A DNA stretch of 64,000 bases from contig CAXAMN010022829.1 of NCBI GenBank assembly GCA_963970005.1, positions 863,305-927,304 of the forward strand, given 5' to 3'. A program made the position numbers and the translations under genes. This DNA is from Durusdinium trenchii (lineage: Eukaryota > Sar > Dinophyceae > Suessiales > Symbiodiniaceae). Of this stretch, positions 10,768 to 23,720 are shown piece by piece. Within the stretch, counting starts at the first letter, position 1. Every line of letters starts with the position of its first letter. Under the pieces are notes generated by a model. It did no database searches. It saw only the letters and a list, made by a program, of their open reading frames with translations, and was not told the DNA's origin.

Positions 10768-13700
10768 CTCTTGAGTGCGCGAGATACGGTGCCGTCCGTG
10801 CAAACTTGGAGAATTCTTTTGAGATGATATGGGTGCGTGAAAAAGGATTGTAGCGTGGAGGTCTGACCTAGGCAAGGGGTATCAAACGTCTTCAACTGTT
10901 CTCTATTGTTTTCTTAGACCAAAGGTGCCGGCCTGATGTACCACCTCACACTACGGAACAAAACTCAATTACGGTATGTTTATTTCACCGTACATTTCTA
11001 TATATTAATATATATATATATAGTAGCCGCTTGGCTTCGCTGCGTTCCAACTGCATGGCAAATCGGCCAATCTCTATCTCTTCGACGAGAGCAATGAATG
11101 CATCTCCCTGACTGCACCGTGCCTCGCGTTGGCTCCGCATTTTAAGGGCTTGCCCAGTGCCTTGGCACTTCTCGCAGGTCTGCTGCACCTGGCGATGCTG
11201 GTTCCGCGCAGTGCGAAATAGGCTGATTGGGTCATCGGATGAGCTTAGTTTACACCCGGACCCCTACTTCGCCATCTCACAGACAAAAAGGGCTGCCATT
11301 CCAGCTGGTCGTTCTTGTTCAATCTTTTGCAGGCCACACAATTCATCCGTGGACAGCCGGGGTGTATTTACGTGGCAGTCGGGGTGTATGTATACGTTAA
11401 AGCAGAGTCCCAACAACACCCCAACCAACCAACCTATAAGGGGGAAACAAATCGACCCAAAACCAATTGGCTAAACCAATTGGTTAAAAACCAATTGGCT
11501 AAAAACCAATTGGCTAAACCAATTGGCTGAGTTACTCCTGCTGCCGGTGCTCCACTTCATCCGAACCCTTATCCGCTCCCCAGATCCGCCGACGGCGCGG
11601 GAATGGGCCGGTGCTCCACCTTCTGCGCGAAGGGGCCCATCCGCACGACCTGCATCGTCCACGAGGGCACGGGGGGAGCTAGGACTCACCAGAAGCTGCG
11701 CAGGCGAAACGCGAAGCGCGCGTAGAAGCGCTAGGGATTCCTGGGGTGTTCAAGTGATTTTGGATGATTTGTGATAATTTTGGGTATCGATCTGCTGACT
11801 GTAACTGGCTCCCACTGGATCAAATTGCCCCAGAAACCCTTTCCAATTCAACAACCATGCTTCCCCCCAAAATATCCCAAACAGGCTCAATGATCCTGTC
11901 GCCGCCTGCAAGGCTACGCCCTTACCATCGCAAACGTCACATCGGCAGGACTGGCCCGACTCATCCACCACCTGTGCAAGCTGCAGGAAAGGGGCCCGAG
12001 TGAAAGGCCAGGAGGCCTGGGAAAGGCCGGTGTGGCAACGTTTGCCGATCCCTAGCTCCAAGTACTTCCTCAGAAGGTGGGACTGGGGTGGGTTTGAGGG
12101 GTCCAAACACCTTCTGAGGAACTTCTTGGAGCCCTAGGGAATGCTAACCTGTAAGAAAACCCATGAATCATTAATATGTTCACATTGACATCGTTGACTC
12201 GGCTGGGATTGTCTGGGCCATGACATGGGTTTGACTGAAACACTGACGTGAGGGCCTTGATTCCGTTCGAAATCATTTGAGTAAAAAACAATAAAACACC
12301 GAAGGTGTAATGTATGAAACACCCATCATGGGTATAATGATCTGGTATAATCAATTTCTAACACCTTCAAAATCGAAAAATATCGAACAAACGAAATGGA
12401 CAAAAACGAACAGCTGACTGAGCTGTGTCTTTTCGTCGGCGTATGAAACCAAAAATGCTCCCCAATCGGGGGTGTCCAAATACCGCGACCAAAGGCTCCG
12501 CTTGCCCGCTGCCGCGCCCCGCCCCGCTCCCCCTCCGTGTCTTGTTCGGGTCTTTTTCATCTTTTTCGGCCCCTGGCCTTCCGCAGGATGGGCAGCTGGC
12601 GAGTGATCCCCGTGTAGAGCTCTTCCAAGGTCACCTGGCAGGTGCCGAACACGCGCCACTGCGCTGACGGAGACAAAGGCAGCCGGGGACGTCGGAGCGC
12701 GGTGGGACTTGGGCACCCAGTGAGTAGTAAAGCCTGAGATGAGGATGGCTATGGCGTTAGATCATGGGAACTTTCAGACAAAACTCTCATCAAACCCAAC
12801 CTGAACGGCGACGCGAAGCAAGGGCCCTGAGAATACCCTTCCTTCACTCTTGCATCGCGTTGCCCCCGAGTGAGCACCTTCCCACAGTCAGCCACAGCTG
12901 GACCCTACACACAACTGTCGGGTGTATCCAGAGTCAGGTCTCCTCAAGCAGGTCTTTAAGAGGTTCCGAACCAAACAACCCTCTAAATAGGTCACCAGGT
13001 CAGATCTCCAAGAGGGTCTATGTTAGACCGCCCATGTTGGCCTGTTAATGCCTGTTATCTCTATGTTGGGATGTGTTGGGAGGTTTGTTTTCCATGTCTC
13101 AGAGGTTGTTTCAGATCTGATGCGCAACGCTTGCAAAACCTGACTAGTCGATTCGTTTTTCAATCATGATGTGCAACCCAGATCCGGTGTTGCACATTTC
13201 GTGCGCATGAACCAGCTCCCCGTCCATCCGGGAGAAGAAACACACTAAGGCACTGGTACATGGCAGCAAACGTGTAATTGATCCAGCATTGCAAAGCTTG
13301 TGGAAAACGGCTATATTTTGTGCAAAGGACCATCATGATCAAAGGTTCCATATATACTGCTAATAAATAAAGAAAACAAGCATCCTTCCTTTGATTGACA
13401 CGAACCAAATGGCACACTTAAGATCCATCTATATAGAAACGTTCACTACCAAACAAGCTCGACACTGGTGGAGCAGTTGGCCACCCAGCTTCTAATCTTC
13501 GTCTGGCTCACCCAGATGGGCCGCACCACATCAGAGGTCTTCGGCCTTAGCAGAACATCCCGTCTGTGAGGCGCCCACCCGCGGTTGGGTCAAACGGTGT
13601 GTGTGTTCAAATAGGGAGACCTCCACACTCCACACAATGACTTCCATGGAAGAAGGAAGTAGAAGACCACAACCCAGCCAGGGCCAAGAAGAGATCTTCC

Positions 13701-16700
13701 TACAGCCACATCCCAACAGCAACGAAGAGGATGGCCAGCACTTGGCAGCACACCGGCTTGGTTTAGCTCCACGGCCGCTGCCCTTCCCGAACAGGTGGGA
13801 AAAGAGATCCTGGCGCAGGACGGCGAAGACCACATCGGGGTTGGTGGCATGTCAGGGACGAAGACCTGGGGAGTGGCACTGAAACCGAACAGGAGGTGGA
13901 TCCATATATACAAATATAGGGCGCATCATGTTTCAGGCAGCAAATCAACCTGCTGAAGATGGGCAAATGCTTGACAAATCTGGGAACACCCCGGGTTGGC
14001 AAAGGACTGACGATGACGTGCGACTTACTGTACACGCCATGAGTGGACACAAACATGAACAACATTCATGCACATCAACAAAAATCAAATCCAACACACG
14101 AAGGTTGCTTGCTGATCCGGCCGTTGCTCTGACAACAGTGGCTGTGAATTGGCAACACCACTATCCAAACAAATCGATTGCTTCGTCAATCATCGCAACA
14201 TCCCATATATATATATATATATAATTGTATAATATGCAAAGTATTATAGAGTGTGGATGAATTGAACAACACATTCTAAAACAAAAAATATCGTATTTTC
14301 TATGGGTCGTTTGATCCATCAGTTTCCGACTCCCTCAGTTTTGCCGGACAAAGGCTGAGCTGAACCCTTTTCCACCTGTTGGATTGGAGTGGGAAACCAA
14401 TGCCTAAAGAGGTTGAAGGTTCTGCAATGACTGGGTAGGGTCACTTATAAATCAAGAAACCCACAACTGCCAGCAGTCACCTTCGGACGGGGTGCCTGCC
14501 TGCAAAACGAACGGAGGAAGGAAGGAGGTCGGAGTGCCCCTGTCGTCACATCCACTCACTTGGGGACTAAAACCCACACCGTCGAACGTGACTCCTGGTG
14601 ACCTTTCGACTCCCTCGGGCCTGTCCCGCATCCTCCTGGGCGGAGAGCAAATCGGAGAGCAGCGTTGGAGCGCCGCATCGGTCGTGCTTTGAACCAATAA
14701 GTCGTTGGTTAACCAAGAGTCCTGGCACATTTGAGGATCAGGGGGCCAACATGGCATTTTGAGGCATACCTTGTGCAGTTCTGTGCTGCTCAGAAGTGGA
14801 AACAAAATGAAACAAACATCCTTGTTGACACATGTTGTCGTAGTTGTGCCTCTGTAGCGGTGGACTAGATCCAAGGGTCATCAAGGGATACTTGTTTGCG
14901 CTACCAATCCCAATAGCGACGCTATTGGGGAAAGTGGCGTTTTGCCGAACAATTAGGTGATATTTACAGCATTTCGTAGCATCCGCAGGGCCACCAAGGA
15001 GAGTTAACTTTGCCAATTTTTGTTCAATGGATTGTTTTGTGGACTCTTTGCATGACTTTGTTTTTTTGCAACATTATCATCGGTTTCAGAAGAGTCTGAT
15101 CCATCAAACATTGTACTCGAAGAGTTGCAGTCAAACTGGGGCGGGAGGGTAAGGGTCAAATGCCCTGCAGGAGTAACCTGTGTACAGTTTTTTCAGCTGG
15201 ATAGTAAACACTGTGGAGGACGAACGAAGCAACCAAGCCAGAGCGGATTGTGGACGTCTTTTCGACGGCTCGAGTGCAACACACGTACCGAACAACAGCT
15301 CGGAGGCGTGCTCGTCACCTTGGGGGAGAGCATGGTCTTGGAGCGTTGCTGTTACGTCTTCTTAGACATGTCTATACATCTATACATCAATGGAGCTCAG
15401 GCGCTCGGAAGCTAGAACTCTCTGCTCTCTCTCTCTCTCTCTCTCTCGCTCTTCTGCTCTTTTCTCTTGTCTTTTCTTCATATCAAAATCAATGATGCCA
15501 CCGACCGCAAAGTGCACCCGTTGCCAAATCTAGTCAAGATTTCTATACATTAACCTTCTGTGATTGGATTGTGACGGGTCCCGACTCGACCCTTTCTTCT
15601 TTTCTATTCCATCTGTTCGTTTCTTTTATATTAATCGAACCAGGAAGAGGACCATGTAGGAAAAAATCCAATGAAATTCAAAACATGCCTACTGTACTGG
15701 ATAAGTTCCATGCACTGACCCTCAAATCATGTCACCCAAAACAAATATCCACTTCCTATAGTTGGGTGGATTATTTCAAGGGACAACCCCCCTTGTTAGA
15801 TCTTGTGAGGTAGCTCAGAGGCTGGCGCCCGGATATAGTCTTGGGTCAAACCCCATGGATTTTATCCACCCAGTACCATCCCCCTATCATATGGTCACAT
15901 GTTCAACCAGAGTTTGTGAGAGGTGACGTGTTCAACCAGAGATTGAAGGTGACATGTGTTCGAGATTGTGTGAAAGCAGTTTCCATGGTAAAACAAGGTG
16001 CCGGTCCCAATGTTACAAAACGATGGCCGTTTTGCGTGGCTCAAATTCCCCCGTGAGGGCATTTAAGTTCTCGACGAAGCACTGTTTAGAGGAAAGGTGG
16101 GGAGCGCGCTGTTAGGAGGACATTCATTACTGTACATGGCCACCAAATCAAGTGCCATTCATACCCAAGTTGTCTCAACCAGCCAAGAACCTCCTCCAAC
16201 TACTATATAACTGTATCTAACTTATAGTGCTTACAAAAACGAACCAAAGGATGCATGAAAGCCCTGTTCTCCCACAAAAGCCCTGTTCTCTTACATCTTT
16301 TTGGGGGGCTACCTGGCTGCCTGGCTGCCTTTCAGCGCAGCGATCCGCTAAGCAAGTCCACCGCACCGGACCACGCGGTGAGACCGAATGCCACCTAGGC
16401 CACGTGCTCCAGCCCTTCCTCGCCGGTGTGATCCTGAGAAGCCCCCGGTGGTCCGTCTCCGCGGAACCCGTGGAACGAAGCGAATGAAGGAACGAAGCCG
16501 AGAGGTGACGAAGCATCGTTCCTCTAGTTTCGCCAGTGAATGGTTTTCTGTATGTGAATGTGCCACACTGCCACACTGCCAGTGTTTCAAGATAGCCTTG
16601 GGCGACTTGTAAAACATTGTAAAACTATGCTCAAGTTCAGCCTGGAATCTTCAAGTGGTTCAAGCTCGGTGTAGCCTAGGGCCTATTCTCAATCACTCCT

Positions 16701-18019
16701 TAAAAACAAGGCCAAACATGGCCAAAACATCTTTCTGTGGTTGAGTGGCGACTGTAGTTGATTCATCCAAAAGTAGCGTCTATGACTGTCTATGACCTGA
16801 AATTCATCACTCGTCACCCAACGTCACCCAACGCCACTGCCCCCCGCGCCGCAGCGCTTCGATCCACCGGTCCCGGGCGACCCGCACATATCTCCGCCGC
16901 TTCTCGTCATCGCTCAGCACCTGGGCCCGGAGTGAATGAGTGAATGAGTGAAGAGGTTGAAATCAAAGCTGAGGGGCTGCAGAAATCCAGGGGCTGCCCT
17001 TGACCCTTTCACAGAAGGCCTTTCGGAGCAGAATTCACTCCAAATGGTTCAATTGGTCGGGGAGTCCAGTGTCATCTCAGGGCTCGAGGAATAAGACAGA
17101 TACAGGTATATCAACCATTTGGACAGTGAAGCTTTCAATAGAACACATTGCGATCGTCAAACGTCTGCATCTGCCAACGTCTGCAAACATCTGGGAACAT
17201 ACAAATTCCTCTTCTAAGTCACCGATATTCAGGATTCCAGCCGATAAAGACTGCATCGCTTTGACGTGATCACTGCACACTTGGGAAGTCAGAAAAATGG
17301 AAATCACATGAACAAAATAACACAAAGTCAGGCGAAACAACCGGTTTCTTATTGAGACTTCCTTTTTTCACTTGCTAATTCCACGTTGGCTGTTTCCGAA
17401 CAAACATCTGCGCAAGAAGGAGAACCAGCTCCTGCCCATTCAGCTTCGGACCTTTCAAAAGAAACCTCCTCCTAGTGGTAGCGCCCCAACCAAACACCAC
17501 AGAACCGGACCCGGTGCACTTTGGGAGGTTTCTCCATGCATAGGCCTTCCTCTGTCTCCGTCTCTCTCGACCGCACCTCGAAGGCTCGATTCACTTCCTT
17601 GAACTCATCGGGGTCTCCACCCTTGTCCGGATGCTTCTCTCGAGCCTGCTTGTGATAGGCCTGAACCAGAGAAGCTGGCTGGTGCTGCTCAGCAGGTCGG
17701 TGCCGGGGATCGGGTTCGATCGTGGTGGGGAGTGAAGATGGATCACCTCCCCTTTCGATGCGAAGGACACATATAGCAGGTCGGACAGCGCCGAAGCGGC
17801 GAGAGAGCCATGGCCATGCTTTGGAAGCATGTCTCGCAGCCGTCGGAGAACGATCGGACGCGAACGTTAATGGACGCATAAATTCGCGGAGAGACTAACG
17901 AAACAACCAGAAAATGATTTCAGTAAAGACCCATTGTCGCAGCGACGCGCCTTCTTGATCTCTGCCGGAGAGGCGTCTTTCTTCACGCCCAGGAGATCAT
18001 AGAAACGGCTATTGTCCAC
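8302..18019 (-). CDS. DNAJA: Type I DnaJ/Hsp40 co-chaperone (DNAJA-like), at least 14 micro-exons
   Basis: Short minus-strand exons read in exact family order. From 18,019 downwards: J-domain, start of the C-terminal substrate-binding region, CXXCXGXG zinc-finger pieces, then C-terminal domains. Exons (high to low): 18,019-17,951; 17,660-17,577; 16,920-16,888; 16,433-16,404; 13,809-13,754; 12,634-12,578; 11,971-11,926; 11,649-11,620; 11,188-11,154; 10,767-10,705; 10,375-10,319; 9,539-~9,513; 8,636-8,596; 8,336-~8,302. Twelve or more acceptors are AG|G; donors are mostly GT, with GC at 17,950, 12,577, 11,153 and 10,318. Phases agree for the joins among the first four exons, for 11,649 to 11,188, and for 10,767 to 10,375 to 9,539. 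Phase gaps show that a few small exons are still missing, as are the initiator Met and the last ~100 residues. The product should stimulate Hsp70 ATPase and bind unfolded clients in the cytosol or nucleus. Confidence 0.88.
8873..8968. repeat. 15-bp perfect hairpin
   Basis: GGATCCACTGCCACC at 8,873-8,887 is repeated in inverse at 8,954-8,968, with a 66-nt loop, inside an intron of the DNAJA-like gene. Confidence 0.8.
8993..9035. repeat. AT-rich simple repeat
   Basis: ATATATT and TATATAC words with low complexity, intronic. Confidence 0.7.
11154..12634 (-). CDS. DNAJA-like CTD-I start and zinc-finger exons
   Basis: Exon 12,634-12,578 reads 'VTLEELYTGITRQLPILRK', the conserved start of C-terminal domain I. 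Exon 11,971-11,926 reads 'VVDESGQSCRCDVCDG'. Exon 11,649-11,620 reads 'VVRMGPFAQK', equivalent to the 'RQxGPxxxQQ' stretch between zinc-binding repeats. Exon 11,188-11,154 reads 'VQQTCEKCQGTG', a CXXCXGXG motif. Two of the four CXXCXGXG repeats are visible in part; the others should lie on small exons I could not place. Confidence 0.8.
11463..11526. repeat. Five-copy CCAATTGG minisatellite
   Basis: The palindrome CCAATTGG recurs at 11,463, 11,476, 11,491, 11,506 and 11,519, separated by CTAAA or TTAAAAA-type linkers, so units are 13 or 15 bp. Intronic. Confidence 0.9.
12049..12140. repeat. 92-bp hairpin with ~31-bp arms
   Basis: The left arm at 12,049-12,079 (TCCCTAGCTCCAAG...CAGAAGGTG) pairs with the right arm at 12,108-12,140 with few mismatches and one 2-nt bulge; the loop is 28 nt. 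It sits in an intron and is the size of a small inverted-repeat element. Confidence 0.8.
13754..13809 (-). CDS. DNAJA-like G/F-linker exon
   Basis: Acceptor CGCCAG|GATCTC, then 'DLFSHLFGKGSGRGAKPSR', matching the 'DIFSxxFGGGGxRG' segment that follows the J-domain in type I DnaJ proteins. The donor CCG|GTGTGC leaves phase 2, so another small exon must precede the 12,634 exon. Confidence 0.75.
14470..14598 (-). mobile_element. MITE-like inverted-repeat element, copy 1
   Basis: Ends are CCAGCAGTCAC at 14,470 and GTGACTCCTGG at 14,598, an 11-bp terminal inverted repeat with one mismatch. It is flanked by TG on both sides. The interior GGACTAAAA/CATCCACTCACTTGGGG matches, in inverse, the copies at 19.4 and 26.8 kb. 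Length 129 bp, no coding capacity. Confidence 0.7.
15423..15450. repeat. CT microsatellite
   Basis: Uninterrupted (CT)n run followed by CGCTC, intronic. Confidence 0.9.
16404..18019 (-). CDS. DNAJA-like J-domain, four exons
   Basis: Exon 18,019-17,951 reads 'NSRFYDLLGVKKDASPAEIK'. Exon 17,660-17,577 carries the HPD tripeptide in 'REKHPDKGGDPDEFKEVNRA'. Exon 16,920-16,888 reads 'VLSDDEKRRRY' and exon 16,433-16,404 'DHTGEEGLEH'. All four are multiples of three and join in phase 0, giving an uninterrupted J-domain with helix II, the HPD loop and helix III. HPD is the residue set that triggers Hsp70 ATP hydrolysis in this family. Confidence 0.9.
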
Positions 18020-19399
18020 CTGAGCCACGGCTATTGTTCACCGTGACAGGTGTAGAGACCTGGGAACTCAAACATCAACTTGAACTCTCTGAAAATTGTT
18101 GCAGGATTTGGTTCTTGGCTTTAGGTTGGTTATGTAGATCGCCGACCACTGTGACAAACACGAACTCCAAACATCATGCTGATTGGATTCTCTTCTCACT
18201 TCTCAGAACAATTGACTCGCAGAACATTTGTTCTCAGAACGTCAAATAGTTCGCATCTTCTACTTCAGTGAATTCACTGTTCACAGCTAGCTGTCGCTGG
18301 TGTCTGATGCTTTCAGGGACATGTCTTGGGACCCAGACCATGGCAGGTGTGAAAGAAGATCTTACGAAACAACTGAACACAAATTGCCATAGTGAAACAT
18401 GCCAGCAACACCTGCAACTGAACGAAGGCCCATGTCTTGTCTGAGGTTCCCCACTCCGATCCGATCATCTGACCAAAACCACAACAAAATAATGATAATC
18501 TATATAATTAAACATCTGTAGCATCTCAATATCACATGTTTCATGTAATAATTTGCTTGCTTTGTGCTTTAAGGAACGCAGATCGGAGTCTGTTTGGCAC
18601 ATGCTGTGGTTTTCCGTGGCCTTCACCACCTGGCCACCTCCCACGGGTCACCCACGTGCCATCGCACGCGTGCCCGCAGGCGCCTGTGGACTGGGAACCG
18701 TGCGCCCCTGGCGGTGAAAAGACTGTGAGAAACCCTCGTTCTCCTCCTCTCAGATGGTTCGTTGTTGTGAGTAAGCACTCTCCCTGAAACAATCATGGAA
18801 GTGGCCCTTTCAACAACGACTTTCGTCTACCAAGAGGGGGTGGTCCACGTCCATGATTGTTGCAGGGGGGTACCACTTTGCTTCACCAAGCAAACTGGTA
18901 GCCCGGCCTCCCTTGGCAGGAAGTCAACACTCTGCTGTCATGTTCCAACTCTTGATCTGTGTGCAATTCCTTGCCTATTGTTGAGTTCACATGTCAACAG
19001 CATTGGAATCAATCACGCTGAAAAAAAACATGAAGTGCAAACAAATGACTTTGAAGGTTAGTCAATGGTTGTTAGGACAGTTGATTTTCATCATGTGCGA
19101 AGTTCGAAGGGTTTTGAGTTTGATGATGCTTCATGACGTTCTAGGAGTCCCCATAGCCCCATAGCCTGGTCAAACCAAAAAGAACAGGGAAAGGAACATG
19201 AGCTTTCAATGGTCATGTAGTTTATTCATGTTTATTCAGTAGAGACTCGATCAAGTGCTCCGTCTTCTATCTAAATCATAAATTCAGAAAGACCGTCTTC
19301 GACAGTTTTGGGCCACATCTCGCCAAGCCGTGTCTTCAGCACGCTTGCTGCAACTTGCCTGTGCTGTGTGGGTAAAGACTAGAACTAGAATCTGACATA

Positions 19400-19494
19400 C
19401 CAGGAGTCACAAGACGAGGTGGTTTTTAGTCCCCAAGTGAGTGGATGTTCTGGGCACCCCTAACCTCCATTAAGCACCCCTTTGTGACTGCTGG
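19400..19494 (+). mobile_element. MITE-like inverted-repeat element, copy 2
   Basis: Begins CCAGGAGTCACAAG and ends CTTTGTGACTGCTGG; terminal inverted repeats of about 14 bp. Flanked by TA on both sides. Length 95 bp. The interior GTGAGTGGATG...GGGCACCCCTA is shared with the 26.8-kb copy. Confidence 0.75.
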
Positions 19495-22400
19495 TATAGA
19501 GTACAGAGTGGTTCCCGGAACTAACACCAGGTCTCTCCGGTACCCAATGTTCAGTTCTAGACCCGGTCTGCTCAAGCACTCACCCACAGGCCGGGTTGAG
19601 ACTATTTTCCTTTGATCAGTGGGTTTGGATGGTGCCCTATTTTTGAGCCATGGCTACGGAAAGTTGGGAAGTTATCTGCATCATACATCTGTATCTTCCA
19701 TGCTGGATGACACCTATGTCACAATGTCAACTTATGTGCCTTGATTAATTATGTTTCTAACGCTGGGGCCAGGGCTATCCAAAAACTGTCGAGTCAATAA
19801 GGAACTGGCTCATTATGTTCTGTTGAGGGTCTTGGCCGTGCACCCACTGCTTGGAAATCTCACCAGGCTCGGCGAACATGCCAGGCGAACGTGCCCGTCT
19901 TCGTTGTCTTCCTCTTCTCCTGTGGTTCAACCAGCAACAGCTATGGCGGAGCACATCTTGGAGATGGATTGGGAGTCAGATGGACGGGGGTTTGCTCTTC
20001 AGAAAGGGGCACCATGGGGGGTGGAAGGGGTTGCTTTCGAGGGGTTGTGGCCTTTCTAATGCCCTACCTGGACACTACTTACGCTACTTAGGGAGAATAT
20101 GGACCTGGCTGGAGCCCTGGAGCACCGGGAGCACCATAAAGGCACCTCTGTCCCAACGGAATTAGGGATCTACGTAAGACACAGAACGTTTGGCAACCAA
20201 CACCTTAGTTAGCCAGTTGATGCAAAGCCCAGGAAAACAACAGCGACACTTGAATGGTTAGATATTTGGTTAAGATCACTGTTTTTTCATTGTTGTTGTT
20301 CCATGAGTGTTACAAATGAACATGTGAGATGAACCTTTGCTCAAACATGAAGGTCTTTCCTCTTGTCAAAGCGTTTTTCCGTTGCTTGGAACCGATGTAA
20401 AAGAGTTCTGCGATCCCATGTGATCCCCGATCCCATGCTATGCATACCATCAGCAAACCCGTCGTTGGGGGCCCCAAATCCGCTCCCCGATCGTTGTACC
20501 GGTCAGGCTGCTCCATGTGCGAGAAGTACAAGGCGAACTGTTTGGGTGCATGATCTTGTTCTTGAGCCATCATCGTTTTCCTCAAACCATTGAACATACA
20601 CCCGAAAATAGCATGCAATTATGCCTGATGATTGTTTTATCTATTAGTTTGGTACTATATGGTGCCATTCTCCAACAAGAGTTAAACGGAACCTCGTGAC
20701 TGGTGCTTTTACTCAGACCCTGCTCAAACTCCTGGTTCCTATTATGTTGCGGGGTGCTAGAGTATCTACTAACAGCCAAGGTAGCAGCAGCTGTATTACA
20801 TACTATACCAAGATCTTGATCCTTGTTGGTTCGTTAGATCATTTGTAGATCTTAATGATCTTAGGCTCTTTTAGGCTCTTCTTGCACACCCACAACACAT
20901 TCGTACATTTCATGACTGGCCCGAAGGTGGTTCATTCAACATGTTCTTCACTCCGCGGCATCACATCCCCTGCCACCGTGCGACAGGCCGCGCGGCATCC
21001 CGGCCGAGCCCCGATCCTTTGCCACCAAGAGGAAGCCCTGCGTTCGCCGACGAAGGATCCGGTGGAAGCACTCAATACGTGGTATTCATATATGGTCGAA
21101 CCACTGGTTGAACCAGAATATTATGGTTGACTTGTAACTGATACCACACAATATAGGGTCTATGATTATCAATCAGTTCACGTAGTCACATCGTTGACTT
21201 TTGACTTCGCTATGGGGTAAACCACTGGCTTGTGCCACCAGTTTGCAACAATTCTGTGACACCGACATTGGTGTTTGGTGATGTGCGTGACACCAATTTG
21301 GAGACCCTCTGTCAGATTGAAGCCCAAATAGAATCACAAATCTCTCCCGAGGGAGGTCCTTGGTGATCTTTGGTGATGCACCGGAGATCTCCCAGGAGAC
21401 CATCATCTTCCCCTCCGTCTCCCCGGGGAGAACATCCGACCGCCTCCGGGAATGAAGAACATCTGGAGACCGACGTCCACCAGCGCAAGGCCTGGGAATG
21501 AGTTCAGTCGACGTCGTTCGGCGAGGGACTATTGGAGGACGGTGTGGGTTTGGAATAAAGGCGACTTTCGATAAGCACCCAGGGGGCACTCCCCATCAAC
21601 ATGTGATGTGTCATGTTGATGAAGAACCCAGCCATTTTTGGGCTCTGCTCTGAGGCTTGATTCCTTTGAATTCGCTGGCAAATGCTGGCAGGTTGAAGCT
21701 GAAGACTGACCCGAAGACCCTTCAAAGCATCGAAGCTAAGAAAAAGAGAAAACATCAAAAAACACTCTTTCGGATTGGTTCGTGTGCTGGGTCTCAGATT
21801 ACTGGACACTATGGGAGCATCGTGGCGGAACTGGCGCTGGTTTCTACCTACTAGTACCTGTAACTTGCTCTCTGCATTGACTGGTAATAACTCGTAATGT
21901 GTTGGCAAAAATTGCCCAATGGAACTATCCTCCTGGTCTTCCAAGAGGGGACCCCCTTCCAGGTGTCTATGTTTTGCACTCATATTTTGGAGTATTGCTT
22001 CTTGGGAAGAGTGTGCGGCCTCCCTCACCTCATGATTCCGGATTCCGAAGCTTCACCAGACATGTCCTAGAGAAACAACTCAGACCCTCCAGTTGATTGG
22101 GGCAAGCATGGGGCAAGCATGTAAAGGAAAACAGATGCTGTGAGGACATATGGATTGAACCTTTACCCACACTCATACCTTCCCCAAACATCAACAAAAT
22201 ATATTCATCTCGAAGGTTTGAGCTGTTTCCTGGGCTGGAGGCATCCAGTGTGTTTCTATTCTTGGAGAGGAAGAGGACACCTCCAAGTCTAGTTCGACCT
22301 CCCAGACCTAGTTCGCCAGCGGGGTCCGCGCCTCGACCAGTGACCAGTGGGTGTGGAGCGTTCTAATGGACGGTAGCGAAGGTTCTCATGTGCGGAGACC

Positions 22401-23618
22401 CGCAGTGGAGAATGCCAGATGTTTGGCTGGTGAGATCCTCTGGAAGAAGTCCATCTTCAGGAGGAAACAGATCCATAGTGAATATTTATATATATATAAT
22501 TATATATATTCTATATATATGTTAATTGTTAATATATATACAGTATATAATTTAACTATGAAAAAAAACGGCAAAAGGGCAGTTGAAAAGAACACCGCTT
22601 CATCTTATTCCTATGTTACGATCCTATAATGTTGACAGTGTTTGTTTTCGGTTCAACGTCAGATCAATGTCATATAGTTACATCAAATATCATCTAAATG
22701 GTCTCAACTGCTTGGTGACGGTGCTTCATCGCAGATTGTCAATCTTCCAGTGATGGCTCACATACCAAGAGACACATCCAATAGCCACACGGAACGGGTA
22801 AACATATTGATCCAATTCTAGAGGTTTACGCAAAAACTCTAGTTTTGGGAACCCTACGACATCCGTGTGCCAGTTCAATTTGTGCTTTCTGTCATGTCTG
22901 GAGCCAAGGAACCAACAACCACACAAGACGTCCATGTTTGTGGGAAGGTTTTCCTATGTTTCCCTGCTTCCAGCTGAAAGGTTCCGTATCCCGAACAAAT
23001 GGCAGGCAAGATTTTGATTCTGGTTAGCAGGGCTCCCCGCCGCACCTCCTACTTGAGAGAGGAGGGGGTGAACGAAAGGTAGCAGACAATCACAAGCAAC
23101 CCTGGTAAAAGTCCATGACGGCGTGAACCGGCGCAGGGGGGATTTGCCTTTCGTGACATGGTGTCGGACCCCATACCACACTTGACGTGCACACTCACCA
23201 CATCGATGTTCGTTGGTTTTAACACTCCTATAGCAACTCTTGATCTTTCTGAGAGTCTTGAGGAACTTGAGAAAACAGGCAGGACTGGGTGCCAAATCTA
23301 GCAGGCTGCTGGCTTTCAAGTCTTCCAACAAGTCTTGGTGTTGCCTCAGACGTCCCCTCCTTGTTCCATATCTTTGCAGGCCCCACAGAGCCCAACCGGT
23401 CCGCACTTGCCGTCCTCCCTTCGGTCCATACACGTCGGTCCGCCTGTTGCACGCACGCGTGGCGCCTCTGGGATGTCACGGAGTCCTGGTACACCGCCGG
23501 CGTGGCTTCGGGCGTAGCTAACCTATGAGGAGTGGCTAGGGCGAGAAGTAGTAAGTGGTGAGCTCCGCACTTTGGGTGGTCAACCTAAGCCGGCTCTGCA
23601 ATCTTTTGACACCACTTG

Positions 23619-23720
23619 TCCGCTGCGATCTGGCGCTTGAGGTCCGTGCCCACTACGATCTGGCGCTTGCTATTGAGGTCCGAGAGTGCCCACTGCGATC
23701 TGGCGCTTGCTGTTGAGGTG
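23619..23720. repeat. Three-copy tandem repeat, ~38-bp unit
   Basis: CGATCTGGCGCTTG recurs three times at irregular spacing of about 33-42 bp, followed by (CTATT or CTGTT)GAGGTC. Non-coding. Confidence 0.75.
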
